A stretch of 64,000 nucleotides of DNA from Antilocapra americana (taxonomy: Eukaryota; Chordata; Mammalia; Artiodactyla; Antilocapridae). Under the pieces are notes generated by a model, which saw only the letters and a program-made list of their open reading frames with translations, ran no database searches and was not told where the DNA came from. Positions 1 to 12,300 of the stretch are shown piece after piece (the stretch's first letter is position 1; each line of letters starts with the position of its first letter). A program made the position numbers and the translations under genes. Location: contig ML661796.1 in NCBI GenBank assembly GCA_007570785.1, positions 352 through 64,351 on the forward strand, in the 5' to 3' direction.

Positions 1-1324
1 TTTTTATCTCTAGCACCAAAGATAGTATATTACCCACCACAAAAGCAACAAGACTTTAGAATCAGACTTGAATTTGAGCACCAGATCTTCCTCTTTCTAG
101 TATAACCTTGAACAAATACCCACCTCACGAACCTGTGTCCTAGGTAAAAATGAATACCCACACTTCACAGGGTGGTTGTGAGGATTTAAAATGATGCCTC
201 TAAATTACCTGACATATAGAACATCTAACTATGGTTATTACAACAGTCTGAGAAATTATGAGACAAGCCTGTCCAGGCACATTCAAAAGTAGACTGGTGG
301 GAAGGGAGACTGAGGTCAAGGTGGTCTGCAACCAACCGGGCCTGTGGGATGGTGGGGGTGGGGTGGGGCTATTGGATAATCCCTGATAAGACATGCTGGC
401 CAGTCTGCCTTCAGGCTTGTGCTTCTTGGCACCAGCTGTTGCTACAGTTCTATGCCCACTTCCCGACCCTCTAGCTCCTGCCACAGTGAGTCACTGACTC
501 CTGAGAACTGAGGGCCCTCAGTTATTGGAGCCCAGCCTCCAACTCGCCACAGCAGAGGGCTCAAAGAGTTCCATGATGTGCGCAAAGTCACCTGGTGGGC
601 TTGCAGCCACCTCAGCTGGGATTCAGGTCTTGAGACTCATCCAGCATCCTTTCCAGTGTTTTTGCTGCATTTTTGTGGTTGTTGGTGATTGAAGCTGTTC
701 AAAGGCTTCACTGCACACCAGGGAGGGGAGAAGGCTGACACTGGGAGGCCAGGGGCCTATTCCTCAGGGGAGTGGGCACCAAGAGGTTCTCCAGAGAGCA
801 AGGGAAACGTGGTGACCGGTGTGTCCCAAAAGGACACCAGCCTATCGCAAACGTGGAGGCCAGGACAGTGTCGAACGCCTCAGAGTTGTCAGAAGGGTGC
901 TTTATTGGTGCTTTAGGTTGTGTGCATACCAAGGAATGCCCTGGTTCAACAATCCTAGTGCATGGCCTGGCATGGAATGCCAAGTGGGGGAACAGCTGCC
1001 ACTGTTCTCAAGGCACCAGATGCCAGATCAGGGATAAACAAGAACCGTACCTTTATCCAACACAAAACACAGTGGAGTGGAACATGTTTCCAGAGTAGAT
1101 GCAAAACACTTATGGGCAAATCCAAACAGTGGTTTGGCCACACACACACTAACACTAGTGATGCCCTGAAGTGATGTCATGTATGTGTAACAGAGCACAA
1201 CTGCCAGAGCACACACAGACTGTCAAAAGCAACTGTGTTTTCCTCATGTGTGGCCAGCACCAAATGTGAGCTTTAAAAGGGATGCGCAGGGGGGAATGGG
1301 GAGTGACTGCTTAAGGGTCCTGGG
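1..1324. other. Left-end non-coding region
   Basis: No gene recognised. Short open frames on both strands at 690-1100 have no recognisable protein family. By human gene order the neighbour on this side would be FHL1 (opposite strand), but I see none of its coding exons; this is inference only. Confidence 0.4.
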
Positions 1325-1440
1325 TTTCTTTTTAGGGTAATGAAAACATTCTGGAACTAGATAGCAGTGACAGTTGCACGTTTTAAATGTACTAAATGCC
1401 AATTATGTGAATTTTACCACAGTAAAAAGAAAGATATTTT
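1325..1440 (+). mobile_element. Old L1 3' end fragment
   Basis: It has the typical run of mammalian L1 3' ends (GGGTAATGAAAACATTCTGG, then a GTGACAGTTGCAC-like motif, and TTTTACCACAGTAAAAA) and is diverged and truncated. It is older than the Bov-tA/BovB copies. Confidence 0.5.
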
Positions 1441-2685
1441 AATTACTGGCCTCAAATATAAGTCAGAGCCATCACAGGCAGGAGTAACAAGCACTGAAAC
1501 AGGTGCAGGGAGAAAACCAGAGTTCAAAATTCACATCTTAATGTCACACACAGTGGAACACTGTCAAACCACCAAGTGGCTGCAGAGGGGCATCAGAGGA
1601 TATGATTACTTTTATCAAACATACTGCCTGCCTGTGTTCACAGCTTGGTTCCAAGCTGGTGTCACCTTTATACCACCTTCAGTACATTTTTTTGCTATTA
1701 AAATATGAAGAAAACTTGCTTTACCTGCAAAGTTTATTGCATAGAGCACACATATGAAGGTTTAACAGTGTTTCAACGTGTGAAATTTGTGCAGAAAAAT
1801 ATCAGGAACACATTTTGTTACAATGATTGTCTCTGCCTTTTATACATTGTGTATATAGTTTTAAATTCTAAGGCACCAAGCTCTGATCTATAACAAAGAT
1901 ATAGTACTCTGAATAGCAAAGAACTAGGGAATCAGAATAACTACTTCCTTTTACTAATCCAAGACTGGTGGCTACAAAGGAAGATGGGCCTGCTTCAAGC
2001 TATTTGTGATCCACCAGAAAACTCATTAGCATTAGGGCAACTAATCTGAATTCAAGTTTTAGTCAATCACTTAAGCATGATTCAGTGGATTTCAGGAAAC
2101 ATATCCTGTGTATACGTGTGTGTATACATGTGTGCATGTCCACTGTGTATGTGCTGTGCCTATCTACAGCGGGGACCAAAGAAAACACTGCTCCTTGACT
2201 CACTTGCAGGCAGTGGCTAGAGAAAGGCAAACAAATTTTGGCTCCACATCTCAAGCCTGAGTGTATACTGAATGTCAGGCCTGAAGAACATAAGCAGAAA
2301 AAGATTATGCATGGTAAACATGTAGAGGAACTGAACATACCCTATCGGACAACAATCAAATACTGCCTTATGTACACAATAAAAACAACATGTTTTTATA
2401 AACCTCAATATGTGCTTCCAAAATGAAATGCTGACAAAAGCAGGAAAGATGAAAAAAAAAATCACACCTTCTAGGACAACCAGCATTTGAAGGTACCAGT
2501 GTCTGTGCCTAGGACTGGCAGACTATGGCAAAGTCAGAAACAAACATACATTAACAATAAAATGTGATTTACTGTATCTTGCAACTTTCTGTATTTGTAT
2601 ATCAAGAACAATCCAACAAAACTTGTGTGAGGAATCTTGAGACCCTTAAGACCCATTATGTTTTCTATAAGACTGAATGTGAGTT
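1441..2685. other. Non-coding region between old L1 tail and MAP7D3
   Basis: AT-rich DNA with a short TG/TA-rich tract (about 2105-2155) and no convincing gene. It could include an extended MAP7D3 3' UTR if the AATAAA at about 1733 is used. Confidence 0.4.
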
Positions 2686-2691
2686 TTTATT
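2686..2691 (-). terminator. Polyadenylation signal AATAAA (candidate)
   Basis: First canonical hexamer downstream of the MAP7D3 stop codon, about 630 nt away. A GU-rich stretch follows about 40-60 nt downstream on the minus strand. No transcript evidence is available here. Confidence 0.45.
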
Positions 2692-2711
2692 GCTAAATTA
2701 AAGCAATTGTT

Positions 2712-2925
2712 GGGGCTTCCCTAGTGGCTCAGCAGTAAAGAATCTGCCTGCCAATGCAGGAGACGTGGGTCCGCTCCCTGGGTTGGGAAGAACCCCTGGA
2801 GAAGGGAATGGTAACCCACTTCAGTATTCTTGCCTGGGAAATCCCATGGACAGAGGAGCCTGGTGGCTACAGTCCACAGGGTTGGAAAGAGTCAGATCCG
2901 ACTTAGTGACTAAACAACAAAAACA
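2712..2925 (+). mobile_element. Bov-tA SINE in MAP7D3 3' UTR
   Basis: Full-length ruminant tRNA-derived SINE (GGGGCTTCCCTAGTGGCTCA start, CCCATGGACAGAGGAGCCTG core, A-rich end). It is flanked by AATTGTT direct repeats at 2705-2711 and 2931-2937. It lies antisense to MAP7D3. Confidence 0.88.
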
Positions 2926-3321
2926 AATGTAATTGTTAAATGCCATAAACATGATTTTAAGATTTCAAATAGGAACTGACAAAAAACTTCTTTTGGTGTA
3001 AGATTCTTTTAGCATTTTATATATGCTTAAGAGTGAGCATTTTATAAAGACACACTTGACACACAAATGTGTTGGCAGGAAAACAAAAGAATAACAGACA
3101 ATGGAGATTTTTACAGAAAATAAAATGACTCTTTACTCAGAACCCTTGCTTATGGGCAAGACTCAAGATGATATGAGCATCTTCTGAGATATCTTAAGAT
3201 GATTTTTTTTGGAGTCATTTTCTTTGCCGGGTTCAAGTAGGAAGCAGAGAAATTTTGAAATGTGGGCCCGAAGGTCAAAATCCAAAGTGGAGAATGGATT
3301 CTCTTCGAGGCTGGATGAAGT

Positions 3322-3329
3322 TTACGTAT
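3322..3329 (-). CDS. MAP7D3: MAP7D3 exon 17, last codons and stop
   Basis: Only 8 coding nt: the split codon plus ACG and TAA, giving a C-terminus PSDT. The acceptor is strong (TTTCGTTTTTCCTCTGATCAG, seen at 3330-3350). A longer open frame continues through here in another phase (3150-3488), but it does not match the phase of exon 16. If exon 16 used another donor the C-terminus would differ. Confidence 0.65.
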
Positions 3330-6300
3330 CTGATCAGAGGAAAAACGAAAAGAAAGGTTTGTTAGTGAAGATGCTGGTTGCACACCAAATGGATCCTTGC
3401 CCCACACTGAGGCCGGCCTGGGACCCTCAGCAGCAGCCCTCCTGCCCCAAGTTGCTGTCATACTGGTACTCTTATAAATGCTCCCCAACCTCCAAATGGG
3501 TTGGAGCTGCCTCTCAATTTCAAAGAGAGCTTCTCAAGGAAAGAAAAACCAAGGCCTTTTGGTTTTGGAAACACAAGTTGAGGGACTAATTCCAAAAAAT
3601 TCAGCAATCCTCTGTCCTAAATTGGAGAAGGCAATGGCAACGCACTCCAGTATCCTTGCCTGGAGAATTCTATGTACAAAGGAGCCTGGCGGGGGTACAG
3701 TCCATGGGATTGTAAGAGTTGAACATGACCTAGCGACTATACCACCACCACCACCACTGCCCTAAATGATCTGTGTGCTGCAGAGCAGCCAGTGGATCAG
3801 GAATGCAGAGGAGTCCACTGTTTGAAATGAACCTACTCGGTATATCTGGCATGAAATGCAGGACTTAACAATTGGTCATGCTATGAATGCTCTCAAAACT
3901 AACTTAATGAGGGGCTCTTCAACCTAGTTTTAGACTCACCACCGTCTTCTCCCTCACCTCCAAAGTTACATGGTGCCAAGCCCTGGCACAGCTGGAAACA
4001 GGAGGGTTGAAGGTCAACTACCTTTCAAACGAAGTGGAAATGAGAGAAGGCCTTACCTGATGGAGCAGGCACAGATTCGCTTCTGTTTTTGTCGTCTATA
4101 GGTGGCTGGTGACTCAGGCAGGATACCACGGAGCCTCTCGGCTGGAATTTTGGGCTCTCAAGAGAGAAACTGAACACAGGCGGTTCTGTCTCTCTTGAGA
4201 AGTCGATAATTTGGTCACACACCCACTTGTGTACCTCTGAATGTGAACTCTTGGAAGGTCCCATGATGCTGCTGGTTTCTGCCTTTCCAGTTATTGCTGT
4301 TCGGTTGGTTGGTCTTTTGGTGGAAGATCTGGAAAGAGATATTTGGTTATAATCCTGATTATCCCCAAACCAAGGCTTTGCCTGACAGAAGCTTTATTAT
4401 TTTCTTAATACTCTAGAACTCAGAGGATAATTGTGGCCTACAAGATTGCTGACAGTTAAATAACTGAAGTTTAAAAGAGTTTAACTTTAGCTAGATCATG
4501 GATTATCTGAGCTGTTTGGTCTCTGGGATTTAAAAAAAATCAGTTTCCCCTTCTGAAATGGTAGTATTTATGGCAGAAATTGTGATGTCACTTTCAAGGT
4601 TACGCTATAAAATGGCTCCCAGATATCTTTCCTCAGTGGCAAGTAACACTCTTTTTCAGGCAATCACTCAACGAGCCTTCTTTCTAAGAATCTGATCCTG
4701 TTCTTCTGACCTTACCTCTGACTCTGTTTCTCAAATGTACAATGAGGACTTTAATATCATACCCAGAGTTGCAATGGGAATTTACATAGATAAAATGTCT
4801 GTTATACTGTAGTCACTCTATGTCCCCTTCCCTGATAGTATGAGACAACACAGTGTGTCATAACCAGTGTGAATAAAAACTCAGTATGGAATCAGGTGTA
4901 TCTGGGTTGGATTTACGTTCTGTCCTTGAACTGTGGGTTTCTGGGCTGAATAAGGCTCATAATCTTTCCATTCCTCAGTTTCCTTTCATTAAAAATAATT
5001 ATATTTGTATATTTTTTAGATGTGCTGGATCTCTGTTGCTACACAGGCTTTTCTCTAGTTGCGGTGAGCAAGGGCCACACCCTAGTAGTTGTGGCAAGGG
5101 GGTGCTCATTAGTTGTGGCACATGGGCTTAGTTGTTCCATGGTAGGTGGGATCTTGCCGGATCAAGGATCAAATTCATGTCTCCTGCACTGGCAAGTGGA
5201 TTCTTCACCACTGAGCCACCAGGGAAGCCCATGCCTCTAAGAACAGGGATGCTCATTCTTACTGAGTTTGTTCCTATAAGTAGAGAGCCTGACATAGTGT
5301 TTGGGACAAACTAAGAGTTCAGTCAGTAATCTTGTGCATCATTCTAAGGATGCCAATCATAACCTCTTCCAAGTGTATTCTGATGAACTCACTAAGTGAC
5401 TCACCTGGTACTCTTTGTCTGATTCAAAAGGTCTCTCATTCTTTTTTGTCTGAAGGTTTTCATGTCAGTATTTAAAAATGCTTTTGTCTCTTTATGGATG
5501 TGGCTAGAAGTCACATCTAAAAACTTGCTAGTGTTCTTCACAGTTTTAAAATATGTTTTTACTTTTGAGAATGAATCCATGCCATTTATAGTAGCTAGAT
5601 GGGAAAAAAACAGCAGCAAAATTAAAATTGCAGTTTCAACAATAAAGACAAGCAAAATGAAGCCTGTGAGCCTGCCAGTCTGGGCAAAGGACGTCTACCT
5701 GAAGACAGGAGTTGTCTGGAGACGGGGTCAGGGCAAAAGCCCACTGTGCCCTGAAAGTACAAAGGACCACCTTTAAGGAACGTGCCCTCTCTCCTCTGCC
5801 AGCAAATAATGACGGCTAGAGGGCAGGACAGCTCCATGCCTGTCGTCCCTCTTTCTGATGACCCTCTCATTTTAGTCTCACCTCTGACCTTAACCTTCCT
5901 CAATGCCCAAAGGCAGAGCCTACCCCTCTGCTGCTCCTGCTGCTCTGTTCTAATGACATTCTGGCCTGACTTCTTTTAGTGCAACTGGCCTGTGGCAGCA
6001 CCACCATCTGCTCATGTCTGGCTCCCCACTGTCTGAGGTTCCTCAAGGCCCCAGTAGCTAGCAGAATTCCCAACTCATGTGCCTGATACCCGCTAAAGCA
6101 TAAAGGGTGGACAAATTGTGCTGTCTCAAATGCCATTACTGTGGTTCATACTCACTAGGGAAAAAGACACAACAGTGTACCTTAGCGGCACTCATAGAAT
6201 GACAGGATCCTCATTTTCTCTCTGTGAGACAGGGAGTGGCATTCTACCTGTGGTCAGTCATGAATGCCACACAGGGTCCTGAACTGTGAGATACTAGTAA

Positions 6301-9300
6301 GCCTCACACTGAGCTGAGAAAGAGCTGCCATCTACAGTCTCTCAGCACAAAAGAAGAGCTGTCGCAGCAGCTAATATTTATTGAGAGTTTACTATGTGTT
6401 AAGCACCATTCTTAGTACTATGGGATCTCACTGCAATCTCATGCCCACCCCAGGAGAACAATATTAGCTTCCCCTTTTTCAGACAGGAAAACTGAACACA
6501 GAGAAGTTAAGTAACTTGCTCAAAGTCAAACAGCTCACAAGCAGAGCAAGTCTGGATGAACCTAGACAGTCTAGCTCCTAAATGGTGACGAATAGAACTC
6601 AAAAGGCAAGCAAACCTGATGGATGCATGTCATCAAAGGAATCACTGTCACTTTCTGACTCGTCCTCATCATCTGCCTCGTCCTCTTCATATGCATCACT
6701 ACTCAATGTTTCTGCAGCCTACAATGAGAGAAGAAAGTCATGATTGCATCTAATATCCAATCATCCTGACAGTTATTTCAGAGAAGACAGATTTCATACC
6801 TAGATTGATTGGTAACTTTTGTCATTTCACTTAAAAGGTAAAAAAAGAAATCTAACCTCTTTAGCCCCAAGAATCTACATTGGACAGGCCAGATGACCTA
6901 AGTTGTGTCTTTCAGCTAAGGAAAGACAGCCAAAAATGAAAGACTTCTCTGAATGGGAGCCAAGGGACAACAGCTCTGGGATGGTGTAAAAGCTCTGCCT
7001 CCTTAGAGCCCTAAGCCCAGGTGGTGCCATGGCTAAAATGTTCTTGGTTGCTGCTTGAGGCAGGACTTCTCAAGACAATGTGCTACCTGCTCTATAAGAG
7101 GGTGACTGCCATCACATTTCAGAAATGACATTTCTATTCTAAATTTTCATAATGATGTAAATGACCACAACTAGGCAATTTTAAATAGGCAAAATATCAG
7201 TTTTATAGCTCAGATGGTAAAGAACACAGAATCTGGGGATAAAAAGACCTGTTGTTTAGTTGCCAAGTTGTGTCCAACTCTTTCACAACCCCAGGACTGT
7301 AGCCTGCCAGGCTCCTATGTCCTTGGGATTCTCCAGGCAAGAATACTGGAGTGGGTTGCCATTTCCTCCGGGAGATCTTCCTCACCCAGGGGTTGAACCC
7401 ATCTCCTACACTGGCAGGTAGATTCTTTACCAGTGAGCAACCAGGGAAGCCCCTAAAATGATCTGAGAAGCATGCAAACCATCAAAAGATAAGACATTGG
7501 GGTGAGGGATAAACAAATACTTATGAGAGACCCTGAAAGCACTAACCATAAAGAGAAAAACAATGCTAAATTTGAGTTCATTAAAATAAGCTTCAGTTAA
7601 TCAAAGGAAATTATGAGAGTGTGAAGCAAACTACACAGCCTAGGGGCTGATACCTACAATACAGATATCCAAGAGGCTCAGAAGCAGAACTTATAAACTC
7701 TCCCATAGATCAGTAGGAAAAATGTGGGTGACTGAATAGAAACAGGGGCAAAGGAGTTGAAAAGACACTTCACCAAAGTGAATCTCCAAATGGTCAATAA
7801 GGGACTCAACTCCATTAGTCATCCAAAAATATTGATAAATTCCATGATGTGAAAAATCAAGAACATCTATGTAGCAGCAAACAGCAATAAGAAAAGATGA
7901 GCCACAAACTGAGAGAAGGTATCTGCAACACATACAAGCAAGAAAAGAGAAGTATCTAGAACATTTAAAGAACTACCGATGAGTAAGAAAAAGGTAAGTC
8001 AGCCAGAAAGTTTTGGGCAAAAGACTAAACAAGCATTCCACACAAGAAAAAACATGAAAGCTAACTAAAGACGGGAAAACATGCTCAACCTTTTTAATAA
8101 TCAGGGAAATATGAAATGTTATTTCATTAGCACCAGAGACTGGCAAAAGTTAAAAAGTTGGCAAGAATGTAAAACAACTGGAATTCTTATACACTGCTGG
8201 TAGGAGAACACAGACTACCTTTGAGGCATTCGAATCTGGCTTTCTTGTCCGCTTCATAATTTCCTCAATTCTCTATTTTTTAAAAAAATAAAATTCAAAC
8301 ATGAAAACAATTAAAAACAAAACACTGGTCCTGAAGAAGTTGATTATTTCTGTGTTACAGAAGCAGACAATACTGCTGTCTTTGACAAAGTCAATGTAAG
8401 ATGTTGGGCCAGCAGCTGGGTGGGCACTTTCCTCCAAGCCCAGTTTTATGGTCCGTCATCTAGAAAACACTCTGAATGGTGACAGGTGTACTTGTTACCC
8501 TAATGCAGAAATCCAAATGACTTCTCACTCCTGATTTTGCCAACATGGAAATTTATTACTAGACTAAGCATGTATTATTGCAAACCAATCAGAACTTGTG
8601 AGCATGATTTTTGTCTAAAGAGACCATGAGTGAAGCTGATGCTAATAAAAAGAATGCATCTCAATGATGTGATGCTGTCACAGGTTTTGTTACTAGAAGG
8701 AGCACATGCAGGAAGGCTAAGAGTTCCCTTCTTCCCTGAAGGCAAGGAGAGCTCTAGCTCTCTGGCCTCCTCAAGGTGACTGATCTCCTGACAGAGAGGC
8801 CGAGAAGTCCCTCAGCCTGGTCTGGGGTTTTCCTTGCTTCCAGATGAGACATGTGGGTTGCACAAATTGCAGTCCAACCTTACAAAAAGCCTGCACTTTG
8901 GCCTCTGAGAAGCCTCCACCTTCTGCTTCTTCAAGCGCAGTTTAGAAAAAAACTCAAACTTCTACCAACCCCTACCATGACCCAAGGGATTCTGTTCAAA
9001 GGAGCTTTGTTTCCAGTGGTTTGCTGTAGAGAGACATCCCTGTGATGGTCATCAATGATCCACAATGAAGAGATATGGTCATTAAGAGGAGCCCATTCTA
9101 AGGAGAAGAGGTCAGATCCTAAGATGAGAGAGTACAGAGGAAAAACGACCCCAGCTAGCATATCACTTGTCATTTTTAAAAACATAGTTTTGAATCATGT
9201 ACCCAACATTGTTTTAAAAAAGGAATCAAATCTCCCAACAGAGAGGAGGCATACCTTTTTTCTTTCTAATCTCTCCTGCAGATTCTGTAACATAATCCTC

Positions 9301-12300
9301 TCATACTCCTTCTTGCGTTTGTCAGCCTCCTCCTGAGCTTTTATTTTGGCATCACTTTTCTAGGAAATTTATATAAAAATATCATTAAATCTCAATATAT
9401 CTGAATGACAAGAGTGCAACACTAAGATGTTATCCAAAATAAAATATAACCTTTGGATTGAAAATACTCATATATATATAACATTCATGGATCATCAGTT
9501 TTCAAAGTGTTAACAAAAATGTACAGAACCAGGCTAACTATTACGGCTAGGGATTTAGAAGGCATGTTAATCGCCTTCAGGACCTCAAGGTTGTCAGACC
9601 ACTATCATTTTGAAATATGTGACTGTGTAGTCTTCCACTGACACAGGTACCAGGAGCCGAGGCTTACACTTCAAAAGCACCAAGAGGATTCTTAAAGATA
9701 CTTTCTCAAGGAATGCAAATGCATATAGTCATTCATGAAACATATAACTGATTTTGATAAATGATACACTAAAACTTATATAAATTAGACTATAATAATA
9801 ATTTAAGCTGAATACTGTCTGAGCTCAGTTTCAGGATTTATTTACTAGGTGATTTAAACTTACACTAGTGAGACATTCTAATTGGTGAATTTGCTGAGGC
9901 ATTCATAATTTTCAACTGATCTGTTAGGGAGCTGGTGCAGGTATATCACCACAGAATGCAGGACTGGGAAAATTCACATAGGATATTTAATCTCTGTGAG
10001 CAATTTGGATTTCTTAAAGCCAACCTGTAATATTATTCAAGTAGATACACTAGAGGACTGCTAATCTGTAATTTGCTGCTTTCTGCTTTTGTTTCACTTG
10101 GAAAACATTCTAGGATTCTGCTAATGGTAATGGAGGACTGACAGCAACACTGGGTAAAAAGCTAGACTGTAATGTAAAAATGCAACCAGAGCATGCAGCA
10201 TCTGGTCATTTTCTTTCTTGGATAAACAGACTCTGGCTTTGGGTTTCTACTGAATTTTACAATCTGGTTCTCAAGGAGAGCCAGCAAACCTGGAGTTCTA
10301 CTTTTTGGTCTTCTTGTTCCTGACTTTCTCTCTTCTTCATCTCCTTTGGTTGTTGCCCATCTCCAAATTTTGAAAATTCGTCTTCTTGACCTTCATCCAC
10401 TTTCTTTGCTACATCTTTCATTTTCCTGATGAAAATGAAATTAAATAATAATTATTTTTATGTGCAGTTTTATAGTGAAGCTGCTTGTGTATAGCAATAC
10501 AATTTATATTTACACCAGATTCCCTACATTTTGTGTTGTTATTCCACAGGATGTGCATAATTTCACCAATTTAAATAGGGAGAACTAGCCCTTGGGAAAA
10601 GAAAAAGATTTTTATCAAGTAGTGGGCTACTTTGCATCTTAAAACACAAATACACACATACACATAATCATTCCTTAACTGCGCTAGATGTATGCTCACA
10701 CCTGATCTGACATGAGGGAGTGAGAGAGGGAATTTACAGAAGGGTCTGGTGGTGCTTAGAAGAGGAAAGTCCAATCAAAATGACTGGTATTCAAGGCTTT
10801 TAGAACCCAGGGGGAGGGAATTGGGAGGGAGGGGGGTTCTGGAGGGGGAACATATGTATACCCATGGTGGATTCATGTCAATGTATGGCAAACCAACACA
10901 ATAAAGTAAAGAAAATTTTTTAAAAAATGAAACTAGCTCTGTTTACATGAACTAATAAATAATATTCTTCAAGTTGTAGGGTTTTTCGCTATTCAAAATG
11001 TATCTTCCTTTCTCCCAAACCCACATAAGGTATGTGGAAAGGATATGATTGTGATTCAAAAATAATAGTTAAAAACGTCAGTTATTATTCTTTGCAGGTA
11101 GTGGAGAGAGGTTTACATTACAGGGACCCAAATCAAATGGGCCTCGAGATCAAAGACCAAGAAACCTTTAGACTGAAGTAGCCCACAACTGTATATGACA
11201 TTTGCAGCCCACAGGTCATTGGAAACCCAGTAAAACATAAGGAAGTATCCTTTCCAGGTTTACAAATTTTGGGGGGTAACTTTTTCATTTCAAACTTACA
11301 AAAATTTTTCAAGCAAAGTTGCTTTACCAGTTACTATCTCTATGTGTGTGTGTATATTATTTTTTATGAAATGTTTAAGGACTGAATTCTGAACTGAAAA
11401 AAATTATATAAAGTCTGTCACTGGTAGAAGGACACATCACAAGGTGAACTGCTTGTGATTATGAATGACTTTGTTTTTTTGCTTCTTGTGTTTTTTTAGT
11501 TTCCTATTACACACACATTAACTTTTAAGAAAAAATTGTCATTTTCAAAACCTTTAAAAAGAAGACTGTCACTGGGACAAATGGCAAATTGAATTGTATA
11601 TTGACCCTGGATTAGAAAATAAAATAATAAATTTCCAGGTTTTAGTTATTAATACCCTGGTTACATCAGAGAATACTTTTCTTCTTAGAAAGTATACAGG
11701 GAAATATTTAGGAGGAAAGGGTCATGATGCATGCAACTTATTCATAAACAGGGTTACAAATTCTAAAGCTATAAAGGACTTTTGAAATAAAGAAAGGGGT
11801 TGACACCAGTGAATGCCAACAGAAACATCTTGTGTGATCACTCAGGTGCTACTGCTGAGAGCTAGGCCCCTGACGTGAGTGCAGGTCTCTTTATGCATCT
11901 TTACAGCGTACCTCAAGAGCACATGACACACAGAGACCAAAGAGGAACATATACTCCTCTATACTAGCGTCCTGTCTGCTTGAAATGTTCCCCACATTTG
12001 CTTAGAAGGCAACGAGTCATTTCTGATTCACACTGAAGAAAAAGTCAGTTACTCTTTGAGAATTTAAATACATCTAACTTAAGTATGACTTTAAGAATTT
12101 GGGTCCCAACCAAGATTTACTGTATAGAAAGGATGATTCTGTGCCAACCTTTGTTCCATCTCTTTTTGTAGTCTTGCTTCTTTTTCTTTTTGCTCACGAG
12201 CAAGGCGTCGTTTTTCTGCCAAAATTTTTGTTGCCTCCTCAGCATTCTTAGGTCCTGGTGTGCCTTTATTACCAGACTCTAGTTTAAATTAACATGCAAA

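Larger units (their letters stand above)
2686..3321 (-). other. MAP7D3: MAP7D3 3' UTR (putative)
   Basis: Non-coding continuation of exon 17 down to the first AATAAA hexamer on the minus strand (2686-2691). It contains a complete Bov-tA SINE at 2712-2925. Alternative AATAAA hexamers on the same strand at about 1733-1738 and 901-906 would give much longer 3' UTRs. The end is therefore uncertain. Confidence 0.45.

Noticed and set aside
689..1174. Overlapping open frames on both strands near the left end, possibly FHL1 or a processed pseudogene
   Set aside because: No frame matches a LIM domain or any family I know, and the sequence does not resemble the FHL1 3' region as I recall it.
3150..3488. 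112-codon minus-strand frame at the 3' end of MAP7D3
   Set aside because: The splice acceptor at 3330 joins exon 16 in a different phase and meets a stop at once; the longer frame lacks a supported start.
4057..6718. A frameshift or pseudogenisation of MAP7D3 between exons 14 and 16
   Set aside because: Direct joining is out of frame, but exon 15 (5405-5594), with strong splice sites, restores the frame exactly.
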